DNA from: Apostichopus parvimensis | Lineage: Eukaryota; Echinodermata; Holothuroidea; Aspidochirotida; Stichopodidae | Direction: 5' to 3' | Assembly: GCA_000934455.1 (NCBI GenBank) | Contig: KN886388.1 | Location: 14,082-62,780 of the forward strand | DNA: 48,699 bases | Shown here: positions 22,690 to 34,151 of the stretch, one piece after another | How the letters are laid out: the number at the start of each line of letters is the position of its first letter | Numbering within the stretch: the first letter of the stretch is position 1 | Notes under the pieces: model-generated | Told to the model about the DNA's origin: nothing | Seen by the model: only the letters and a program-made list of their open reading frames with translations | Database searches by the model: none | Made by a program: the position numbers and the translations under genes

Positions 22690-23440
22690 TCGAAGCAATC
22701 GAGTTACAGGAGGTCTCTGTTGAAAGAGACCTAGGTATCTACATTGACTCGTCTCTGCAACCTTCTAAACATTGTCTTGAAGCTGCTAAAAGAGGTAATA
22801 GGGTTTTAGGTATGATCAAGAGGAACTTCAGTTTTCTGAATGAGGACATCGTAGTTAGGCTTTATAAGCAGTTGGTTAGGTCTCATCTGGAGTATGCTGT
22901 GCAGGCTTGGAACCCATATTTTGCTAAGGATAAGGAAGTACTTGAAAAGGTCCAGAGGAGGGCTTCTAGGATGATTAGTTCCTTAAAGAGTGTTCCTTAT
23001 TATAGGCGGTTACAACTGTTGAATCTCACCACACTGGAGCTTAGGAGGTTACGTGGGGACTTGATTCAGGTTTTCAAGATTGTGTATGGTTTTGACAATT
23101 TATCCTTTACCGACTTTTTCATGTTTGCTAACAGTAGTTGTACCTGAGATCATTGTCTTAAACTCCAAAAGTCACATAGTAGGATTAATATTCGGCATAA
23201 CATTTTTCTAATAGGGTTGTGAATGAGTGGAACGGTTTGCCTGAGAAAGTTGTACTTGCAAGTAGTGTGAATGGGTTTAAGAATGCTTTGGACAAGCACT
23301 TTAAGCATTGTAATCGGGTCTGAGTGTTTGTGTCTTCAGTTTTTTCTCTCTCTCTATAGGGTCCTTGATGGGGAGTTAAGTGTCCCTCCTGATCCTTTTT
23401 TTTTCTACTTAACTAAACTAAACTAATCCATGTCGATCGA
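22690..23440 (+). pseudogene. CR1/L2-like LINE, 3' fragment
   Basis: The frame from about 22700 reads VERDLGIYIDSSLQPSKHC, then VRLYKQLVRSHLEYAVQAWNP and EKVQRRASRMI. This is the conserved post-catalytic part of CR1/L2/Rex-type reverse transcriptase. After a frame break near 23147 it resumes with RVVNEWNGLPEKVV and VNGFKNALDKHF, and stops at 23323. The 3' end carries an AACTA-repeat tail (about 23407-23427), as expected for this LINE group. It is 5' truncated. Confidence 0.8.
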
Positions 23441-23489
23441 TTTTGATGCTTTGACTTTTTTGATATTGTGGTTGTTGTTCATTCACCTA

Positions 23490-23684
23490 TTTTTTTTAAG
23501 GAAAAGTCGCCCAGGCGGAAAGAACCTGGGCCCGAAAACTAAACTACCAAACGACTGATCCGCTCTCAGCCCCAGTCCCCTTGCATCGGGACTGTGACTG
23601 TGTGATCATCGTCGGGTGTGCATCACCATTCCCCTCGAAAGGTAACAGATACTACACATGATCTTAGCCAAAAGGCCGAGAAGC
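23490..23684 (-). ncRNA. U2 snRNA-headed chimeric element
   Basis: On the - strand bases 23684 to 23645 match the first 5' domain of U2 snRNA: stem-loop I with GGCCTTTTGGCTAAGATCA, then the branch-site pairing region GTGTAGTATCTGTT. One difference was seen against the usual sequence. After that the canonical U2 stem IIa and later parts are absent. The unrelated body has two 7-bp perfect hairpins (23573-23594 and 23509-23531), an Sm-site-like TAGTTTTCGG and a short A-rich end. It could be a retroposed chimera or a snRNA-derived SINE. A functional U2 is unlikely. Confidence 0.6.
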
Positions 23685-24489
23685 CTACTTAGCACAATTT
23701 ATTGACGGTCAACAATGATTTATGCTCATTTGGCGCCTCTTATTTTTAAAGACCAGTGTTTACTCTCAAGCGTCTTCAGGGTACGTCGTGAACAGACCTG
23801 GGCATTTGATTTCAGTCAGTGGTAATGTATTGATGTTATGATCTCCACAATGTGCCTTTAGTAGAATCCAAATGCAGTACTATGTTGTTATTGATGATCA
23901 TGCTGACTAGTTTGCACCAATTTACATCTTATTTGTTAATCAGGCTAGGCCTAGGAGCCGTAGCCTAACCATAGTTCATAACGCTACATTACACATCGCA
24001 CGAGGCTAGGCTAGTAGCATGGGCACTTCGTATTCCGGACACCTAAGACTTAAAACACCCCAAAACTATATCTTCTGGTATAAATCACCTGAAAATATAC
24101 TTGATATGGTGGGAGAAGTGTGTTATATTACGATACACGGCCAAACTTTCTTTCCTGCAAACTGTTTTCACGTTGTATTCCAAGAAGATTCTTGTGATTG
24201 TGGAACTGGTATTTCTTTGCTAGAGTATTGCTAATTTTCGGACACACAGTCCCACAGTGTGGCGCTGGTGATAAAATTGGTGGCGCAGTTGCTCTTTCAG
24301 TAATTATAACAGACTTCATAGATCTCCGTCATTTTATTGACAAATATGTAAGTATTTACTTGCACACGGGTCATTTCGTACTTTTTGGTGAAATTTGGCT
24401 CTTCCTGTAGGTTGTCATGGTGAAATCGTGCATTTCCTAGGGGTGTCCGAAATTCGCAGTGTTCCGAAATTAGCAATACTGACTATAAT
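23685..24489. other. Intergenic, no gene recognised
   Basis: The small frames at 24019-24410 have no domain content. Nothing else seen. Confidence 0.45.
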
Positions 24490-26415
24490 AGTATAGGGGA
24501 CCTGGTCTTTCTTCGACTGTCCATCGTTACCGATGATGACTGTTGGGTGCAACAGGCAATCAATTAACATTTCCTGGCCCACTTGTGCGAGGACAGACCA
24601 GCATTGGAACAGAAGTTTCTCCTGCAGGTGATACATTGATAGTCTGAGGTAAAACTATCAACTGCCCCATGACGTAAATCATGCTGCCCGCTTGTACTTT
24701 TCATTCCTCCTGTCTTCCACGGTCTTGATGGTGTTCCTCACTGCATGTCTCCAGCTGATCCTATCACTGGCCAATGATTCCCATCTGTCAACATCGATGT
24801 TTGCTTTTCTCAAGCTTCGTTTCAGGGTATCTTTGTAACGCAAGATTTGACCACCCTGTTGCCTTTTGCCTTCTGAGAGCTCACCATAGAAAACCATATT
24901 TGGCAACCGATGTTCAGGCATTCTGCGAACATGTCCTGCCCACCTTCACTGTGAGGCTGTGATCATAGATTCAATGCTTGGTAGGCCTGCTCTCTGTAGG
25001 ACCTGCACATTGGCTACCCTATCCTGCCATTTGATGTTCATGACCTGACGTAGTTGGTTTATCTGAGTACTGCTCAGTTTCTTAATGTGACGGCTGTATA
25101 ATGTCAAGGTTTCTGTAGCATATAAAAGAGATGGCATAACTACTGTCCTTTATATTTTCATCTTGGTTGTCAATTTGATCTCATGTCTTGACCATAGACG
25201 CTTTGAGAGAGCTCCAAAGGATTTGCAATCAGCTTGTACACGCTTTGATACTTCAACATCTGCACTGTTGTTGCTGGATATTGTACTGCCCAGGTATGTG
25301 AAGGTATTTGACTGCGTTAGTCTTTCTCCTTTGATTGTGATCTCTTTTTCTTGTGTAGCTTTGCCAGGTTTTGGTTGATAAAGCAGTTCTGTTTTTGTAG
25401 AATTTATTTGCAAACCAAATAAGTCAGCAGCTGCTGAGAATCTGTCAACAATTTCCTGCATATCAGATTGATTGTTGGTGATCAAGGCAGAGGCATCAGC
25501 GAAAAGGAGTTCGCGTACACAAACTTCACGTACCATGGTGTTTGCTCGTAGTCGGGCTAGGTTGAATAGCTTGCCATTGGATCTTGTTTTGATAAACACC
25601 CCTTTGGAAAGGCCATCAGTCATATTCTGTAGTACTGCACCTAAGTAAAGACTGAAAAGTGTAGGTGCCAGGACGCAGCCTTGCTTAACACCATGACAGA
25701 TGCTGAAGGCCCCCGAGATGTTTCCCACTGCAGCAACTCTGCTAGTCATATCTTCATGAAATCCTTTGATGATGTTGATAAAGTGTTGTGGGCAGCCAAA
25801 CTTCATGAGTACTTTCCACAAGGTTGCTCTGTCAACTGTGTCAAAGGCCTTGGAAAAATCCACAAACACTACAAACAGTTCCTGGTGCTGTTCGATAGCC
25901 TTTTCCTGTAATTGTCTTAAGGTGAAAATCATATCAGCTGTAGATCTTTGTGCACGAAATCCACACTGGCTCTCAGGCAATCTAGCTTCTGCAATTACTT
26001 TAAGTCTGTTCAGGAGGATTTTGGCCAGAATCTTTCCAGCAATTGATAGAAGAGATATTCCCCTGTGATTTCCACACTCAGTTCTGTCTCCTTTCCTTTT
26101 GTATATAGTGACAATCAGTGCATCCTTGAAGTCTTGAGGAAGATGTTTCTTTTCCCAGCAAACATTGTAGAGGTTGAGTAAACGCTCTCTAAGTTGCAGC
26201 CCTCCAAACTTAAATATTTCAGGTGGCAAACCGTCTAGACCAGGAGCTTTACCACTACGTGTGCTCATAATAACTCTGTTCAGTTCGTCCATTGTGATGT
26301 TTTGATTTAGTTCTTCATGAACTGGAAAGGGTTCTAAGTGATCTGAAGCATTTGGATGTGCATTCCCTTTTTGGTTGAGTAAATTGTAAATAAGCTCATG
26401 AATACATAAACACAA
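24490..26415 (-). pseudogene. Non-LTR retrotransposon reverse transcriptase, inactivated
   Basis: One frame on the - strand runs from 26415 to 24682, broken only by TAA at about 25147 and TGA at 24943-24945. Reverse-transcriptase motifs are in order: SGKAPGLDGLPPEIFK, then CGNHRGISLLSIAGKI, ESQCGFRAQRSTADMIF, VFVDFSKAFDTVDR (motif A with its Asp), GVKQGCVLAPTLFSLYL and LLFADASALI. The catalytic FADD box reads FADA, so a catalytic Asp is lost. The C-terminal part has LLYATETLTLY and a Cys-rich finger remnant (CITCRRNF) near 24600. The 5' end, with the endonuclease, is missing. Confidence 0.85.
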
Positions 26416-27721
26416 TTACTTGCAGTTCAGGCCACATGCGTCAGGTACGTTGATTGACTGTACTATACCTCTGTATTTATATTTAAGTACGGTCTACTCG
26501 CAAAAGTACTTACTTGACTCCAGTGTAGGCATATGTACATTCATTTATTTAGCCTAATGCTGGACCACTGGCCACTTTACCTGCCTAGTAGTAGTAGTTG
26601 GCTGGTGGGCTACTAATATAAGAATTAAATAGGCTGTTGTATCAATATACATCATTCCACTAGTTCAGTGCAAGTCATAAGAACTGAAAAGGAACCAAGC
26701 TGAAACATCTTTAAGTTTTAAGTTGTATTTGGCCTATTGAGCGTGAAAATTTAGAGAACCTCTGCCATGTTGCAAAGTTTCGTAATTATCCATTGTAGAG
26801 ACCTAGTAGGGACGGACAGGAATAAACACAGACATGACTACACACACTGGCTGTCTGCACTCAACTGAATCTAGCCTGCCTGCAGCCTCCGCTGAGGCAG
26901 ACTGGTATGACTTAGCATCACAACACACATTCATTAACATATTAATACATATCAACCAGACAATCGAATAAGCAACAACCTAACTATGCAACATCTGCAC
27001 AGCTGCAACACTCAGGAGTAGTATGTTAAGTTAGTAAGGAAGAGTAGAGATACCCTACACCAGGATCACAAGTACTTTCAAAACCATCAATGCAAAGCTT
27101 CCATTGACACATCCAGCCAAAAGTGCTTACTGTACTCTTGTGTCAGTATAATTACTCTGTGCATCAGCATTGCACAGTTGGGTCAAAATTTAGCAGATTC
27201 ACAACTCAGACATAGCTTTCAACTTGAAAGCCCTGAAAATGTCTCTCATTTTCACGCTAACACATAAATTTCCATTTATGGCATGAGTGTAACCTATCTT
27301 TCTGAGTTTAATAATCAGAGTATGCTACATACTTTGCTTAATACGTCACTAATTTATAATGCAACAGATTTTTCCTGTTTCTGTTTTAGCCGTGCAATAA
27401 CACAAGGTAAAAATTCATGGCTTTATTTTTTTTCCTCCCCTGTGGGTGCCAATATCGCTTGCAACTATGTCGCACTGCTAAAGTTAACTAGTTTCTATAA
27501 TGATTACATTTCTGACGCCAAGCTATGAGACCAGTGACTATTGCGTTACTGTAATCTTGTCATGTGGCTCAAGTCTTAATAGCATCACACTGTTACACAG
27601 AAAGCCACATTTGTTGGAAACCATCAAATACTGTATCATATATGTTTGCTGACATTTTCTATTTTCACAGAATATCTTATGCTTACCTAATCTTTTCTTT
27701 TTCCATTTTTGTTTCCTCTAG
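26416..27721. other. Region upstream of the zinc-finger gene
   Basis: Probably the 5' intron, untranslated exon(s) and promoter of the gene beginning at 27722. No promoter element or upstream exon could be fixed. No repeat recognised. Confidence 0.4.
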
Positions 27722-27893
27722 AAAATGTTTGACCCGTACTTTCGAGAACGTTTAGCCAGACAATATTCAGAATTAAGGGATCGCCCCCTGTTACCTTCCA
27801 GGAGCGAACAAGAAAGTCAGAATTACAGTTACAGCGACAGACCCAGCTATCCGAAACTACATGATGGAACTGCTGAGAATGATCATTGGAAAG
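27722..27893 (+). CDS. Zinc-finger gene, first coding exon
   Basis: The acceptor TTTCCTCTAG ends at 27721 and the donor GTAATT starts at 27894. ATG 27725 is three bases inside the exon, so an untranslated exon must lie upstream. The product is polar and rich in Arg, Tyr and Ser. It leaves in phase 1. Confidence 0.7.
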
Positions 27894-30800
27894 GTAATTG
27901 TCAACAACCACGGTTGCTTTAAAAGCTGTCTGGATAAACTTCAATCTTAATTGAAAATGAATCAATAAGTAAACAGAAATGGTGCAATAATTAAGATAAT
28001 TTTGTCACAATTAAGTAATTTATATCTATGGAGCTCTTCTTCCTACAGTGAAAAAGAAAGAAAAGTTGGAAAGAGGAGTGAAAGTGCTAGGCCTGATATT
28101 TGACTCTAATATTGTCTCTTATAGATAAACTATGGAGATTTATCTGGACACATTAAATGGTCTGGAGGCTGTCCACCCAGTAAGAAAGTTTGGATATCAA
28201 AGTATCTTGCGAGAAATTAATTGATGAGGATTTGATCTACTCCAGAATTATTACTTGCGCCCAAATTAAGGATCATTTGGTGAGGAACTTTAGGGGGTCG
28301 TCATATCCTGGAGAATTGCAATCTTATAATAAATTGCCAGAAAAGACAGTATATTTATTTATTTATTTTATACACAAGAACCATCGTGTTTTATTAAGAG
28401 ACAAAATTAACAGACATTAAAACAGCTACAGTAAATTGTTCCCTGGATGTACACGTACAACTGATTCGACTAACATGGCACAAGTCTATTCGGTTTTCCT
28501 TTATGCATCTTTTTTTTTTAAATAAATGTAATTTTAGATGACATGAGCATAGGAGATGGTCTTTGGAGCAAAGGAAGACAAAGTTTTGGAGGTGGTAGCA
28601 GCTATGATGGATTCAGAGGTGGATTTTACAGTGAAGGCAGTGCCAATGGAACTGGGAGTGGTGCTAACGGAGGGCGTGGTGCTAACCGAGGGCGTGGTGC
28701 TAACCGAGGGTATGGAGCCGGTCTGGAAAGAGGAACTTACAGAGGAAGGGGTACCAACAGAGGAAGGGGTACCAACAGAGGAGGAGGTAACAACAGAGGA
28801 GGAGGTACTGGCAGAGGAGGGGGTACTGGCAGAGGAGGGGGTACTGGCAGAGGAGGGGGAACTGGCAGAGGGGGTGGATCCAATCGAGGAGGCTGGACAA
28901 AGAGAGGTGTTGAAAGTGGTAGAGGAAGTGGCTTTGGAAGAGGTGGTGGACCAAACCGGGGAGGAAAGATCAAAGATGACAGAAGCCAGGCAGTTGGCAG
29001 TCAAGGAGGTGTATCTTCCGAAGCAAACGACCCAAATTATTGGTATTGTTCGGTAAGCTGTGAAGTCTGTGTGCTTTTCTAGGCTAGGATGAGATTGGGA
29101 TTTTATTGGCCAAATTATTGTCATTAAAGCAGCAAGGTCTTTAGAGCTGTTCATTTACTGTTTAAAATCAGTGATGATATTTAGTCTTTCAATGATAGTA
29201 ATCATGATCAATTGTTAGCAGTTACCATGTTAAAGGGGGATTGAATAGATTTCTATCACTCTAGTATTCTGCCATCACCTAAATCTTTATCAACTATATG
29301 ACATATTAACATAGATCTTTGAGCGGAACGAAATTACTCCCCGCCCCCACCCTCTGCTCTCTCTTCTTTGTATTAGACAAAAAGTGTAGCTGAAAAGAAA
29401 CATCATTTAAAGCAGATAACAGCTTAAATTAGGAGTTTCATTTATGTCTGGAGTTGGAAACTTTTTAATTAATTAACAGTTCAAAGGTTAGAAAATGGTT
29501 TCTATTATTTGAAGCATGTTTGTTTTTCTTCTGTTTTGCACGATAGGTTTGTAATTTAAGTACCACCGGACCGGAAAATATGGCCGAACACATGCAAGGA
29601 CAGAAGCACAGACTGGTAAGGGGTGTTGGGTCGCACTTATGATGTTTTCAGGGGGACTCATCAATGTGAAGGGGTCCCCCCCCTGTAGGCTACTCCCTCT
29701 TTCAGACAATAATCTATTCCATGATTCCTATTGCACCTGTGCTACTAGTCACGCACGAGCCTCTGCCACATTTGTACACACCATTTTATATATATAGCAA
29801 CATTTTGAAAGAATAAAAATGGATTTCAGCAAGATTGGATTTAAACTAGTGAGCTATGGATTCAGTAGTTCAGTAAGGAGTTGTGTGAGGAGGCTTGAAT
29901 CCCATTTATAGTCAAAAGCTACATTTTTAACCCTTTTTTTTGCCCTGCTATCTTCAATCAGTCTTCCCTTTGAAGTAAATTTTAGTTACCTAGGCAACTG
30001 ACAGGTATAATTTTGCTCTCATTTCTCTTTTGTAGCTTTTAGGGAGTTACTTGAATTTTCAATATGTGGCTTGATAGCTTCAAGGATAAGTCCAATGATT
30101 TAGTCAATCCCATTTTCCATATTTATTTAGAGTACATTTTTTGGAAAGAAATATTATTTATTGTAGCTTTAAACGTCAACTAATTTCGGGCATGTTTTTA
30201 CCAGAGCTAGCAAGCATTACTTTTAAAGTTTTATCGCAGGATGTTGTATTAGCCTCCAACATATTCGTCACCAATTGAACAGAAGTAATGGAGGTTGGGG
30301 GGGGGGGTTGAGCTTCTGTTTAATTATGCAAATGTTTTTCCCCATATACACACTTTCTCATATCAGTATTGACCACATGGATAAAGTTTAGTCAGATACT
30401 TTTCGTAAATTTTTACATATTTTTAACTAATTATATGTGATAAAGCATGGACTGAGAATGGTAGCATGGAATGTTATCATGTTAAAATCAGATGCAAAAA
30501 ACTTATTTTAGAAAAATGCAGCAGTGTACGTTGTTTGTACTGTAAAAAAATAGGTAACGCACTGAAGAACATGGTATTAATGCACATTATTATTGCTATT
30601 TTTCTTTACTTTTATATTGTCTCTCTTTTTTCATCAGAATGTGGAAAAGAAGCAGCAAGATGGTAGGTTTTAATTTCTAATTTCTCTCAAAAATATTGAA
30701 CAAAAATTATCAAAAATAAATGTTCAGCCATGATATTTACATTTAAAGACTCATTTTGTGAGTAAAAAGATGTTGGATAATATATATAGATAGGTATGTC

Positions 30801-32600
30801 ATACAATTTTCAGTTTTGCAGGAAGGCTGAGCTCACTCAAAATATACTGATGAACGATTGCTGTAGTGCCCTACAAGTTCCCTGCCAGGTCCTCCCACAC
30901 ACCCCCATCCTCCCCATCTCCAAGTATCAAAAGAATGGAAAATTTACATATTGCATTAACAAGTTTGTTGCCACTGTGATAAATGGCTTAATAGTGACTG
31001 CCCTTCAAGAAATGATGTACCGTTTTTAGGATTTGTATTAGAGTCCTGGTAGGAAGCTGCTTTCACACAAAGTGTGAAAAGATCATTTCTCTAAACTTGT
31101 TTCATTCTTTCTTCCTTTTTCATCGATGTCTACCTGGGGTTGCAGAGGGCCAAGCAGTTGGATTATGGTTCTGTCAGGTATGTCACCTATACAAGACTTT
31201 AATAGTAACATAATGAAGGATGGGGGAGGGGGGAGGGGGGTTGGAGATGTTTAGAGTTAACCTTGGTAAAAATTGATATGTATGTATGCATTTTGCAACG
31301 ATACTTTAACATTGACTGCTGTAACAATGTCTTTCAATGTTATGTTGTTGGATGGATATGATCTTTGGATTCAAGATCTTCAGTTTTAGCGGGTGTCTGT
31401 TGTGAGAGCATTGTGGTTAAGGCAGTGGACTTGTGATCTAAGGCTTGCAGGTTCGAGTCCTAACCAGATCATAACTGTGTCATCGGGCAAGGCACTTTAT
31501 CTCCATTGCCTCTCTTCACCCAGGTAGGTGTATTATTGGGGACCGGTGAGTTAAATTGTCAGTTGGGCGCTGTTTTCAGAAACGTCTCACGAAACCCCTG
31601 GGATGGACTCACGCACCCCCTGGGGATTCATGCACCCCAGTTAGGGAACCCCTGCTCTAGTCCATACAAACTTCAGCTTTGGTAGTAATGTTGCTTTTGT
31701 TTTGTTGTTTTTTCTAACCTTGACTTTTCACAGCTTTGCAATGTGTCTGCAAATAGTTCAGAACAGCTGGAGTTCCATTATCAGAGCAAACAACATCAAT
31801 TCGTGAGTTAACTTTCGGGAAATTGAAACGTCCAATACTGTTTTGCAACTCCCAATTTTTTTTGGGGGGCCGTCTCTTTATATCTATGACACTTCAAATC
31901 CGTATCAAACGTCATTTATGTGATTTGCCCAAATTTATTGACAAACTCAAACATATCTGCTTGATTTGTCCATGTATGGAAACTCATTCAACTATCTCAT
32001 GATGTGCAAATCTAGTCTCTTCATCAACTTTCCATAGATATGGACGATTTCACCATAATACTTCCATACATTTATAACCAGATTTGTATAAATCTCACCT
32101 ATGTATCGATATGTAATGTAGTCCAATATTTACGGTCAAACCATATTCTGTCCATTCATTTTCCATACATATGGACATTTGATGTGACTTTTCCATATAT
32201 AGGCAAATCTTCTCTCCATCAACCTTCCATATGTATGGACAACTCAATCACAATAATTCTATACATTTATAAACAGATCTTTATAAATCTAACACATGTA
32301 TCAACATTTAGTGTAATCCATATTCATGGACACTAAACCATATTCTGTCCATTAATTTTCCGTTCATAATTATGGACAAATGACATATCCTTTCCATAGA
32401 TAAGCAAATCTTGTCTCTCCATCAACTTTCCATACTGTATGTATGGACAACTCAATCACCATTCCATACATACTGTATATAAACATATCATATCATTCTT
32501 ACATATGTATCAACATTTAGTGTCTAGTCCTTATTTATGGACAAATGACATGTCCCTCCACGACATTCACAGTTACACAAAGTAATGCTTCTATCTATGA

Positions 32601-32634
<34 letters not shown>

Positions 32635-34119
32635 ACAACTAATTCAGCTCTATACCTTTGACGGGGCAATCGGTTGCCCATGTCTTTGCCACATAACACG
32701 AGCAATTACACCTTTCCATAGTGTATCTCCATGATTTATCCATGTTATGGAACAATTATATTTTGTCCATGACTTTTCCATAACATATATCTACAAGTAA
32801 TTTGTTGTTCCATTGATTGTCCATCTCCATGAACAATTCAAATCTCTGCTTTTATTTGTCCATGTGTTTTCACAAATCACCATATTCACTTTTCCCTATA
32901 TATCACTTTTCCCTATATATGGTCCACATCATAACAACTTTACATGATTTTGTTATTTTTTTTTATGGGAAAAGGACGGTCTTTCCATAACTATTTCATA
33001 TATGGACAGAATCTTCCGTGATTTTCCACATGTATGCCTATACGCACACTTGTTGCCTTTTTGTGTTTTCGTTATAATATATATGTATGGACGAATGTGT
33101 ATCACTACATGGAATTTCCATATATATTTTCTGTATGGTCTATTCATGTTTTTTTCTCATTTTTCCATACATGTGGACAAATGATGCATGAGAAAGTGAT
33201 ATATCTGATTTTTTTTTTTTAACTGAGAGTTGATTTATGATACTTGATCAGACAAAGCCCATATCATCCAAAAATACGAAAACATGGGGTTTTGGACTCT
33301 TCGTTGATTTACATAGAGTGATCATTTATTAACAAATCAACTGATTGCATGTGATAGTGGAATAAATTCCAATACAATTGTGATTTATTTCTATACTTAA
33401 TGTGCATGATGCAACTAACTGATAAGTAAATGATTCAATTGCTTCATGAATACTCATGTACATGAATACACATGAACATGAACACTCATGAACATGAATA
33501 CTCATGAACATGAATATTCATGATATGAATATGCATATGTTATATGGTCTTGGTAATTACCATCATATGGTCCAAGGTCAGACAATCCTTTTGAGCTGAA
33601 GATTGGATTGCATTCAACATCAGTGGAATACAATGCAACACAATTGCTACTTGTTTCCAAGTTAATGTGCATATTGTACCTAACCAACAAAAAAAAATTA
33701 TAATTCATTGACATGAATATGCATATTCCACTATATAAATATAAAAATATAAAAAATCAAATTAGTGATTGTTTCCAAGTTAATATGTATATATTGCACT
33801 CAAACACAAGAGAAAACTATTTGGTATTTTCTACAGGAATAGGCATAAAACACTTTGAAAATAATAAAATCATTTTGTTGGTTTGTACAAGAATATGAAT
33901 ATCAACCTCAGCCATGAAAAATTGTGTTTTCCACTGTGATACAAAAGGAAATTATTCTTGTGTGTTCTACAAGATGTTTTCAACCAAGAAAATCATCATT
34001 TTTGGTTTGTACATAAGTATGCATATTATTTCACTGAAACAATGACAACATTTTTATGTTGTCTTTCCCTTTGATAATTAAGAAGTTACTTGTCATTTGT
34101 TCTTCATGCATATATATGC

Positions 34120-34151
<32 letters not shown>

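Noticed and set aside
28534-29154. Long - strand frame rich in Ser, Pro and Thr
   Set aside because: It mirrors the G-rich RGG exon on the + strand, which has correct splice sites and phases.
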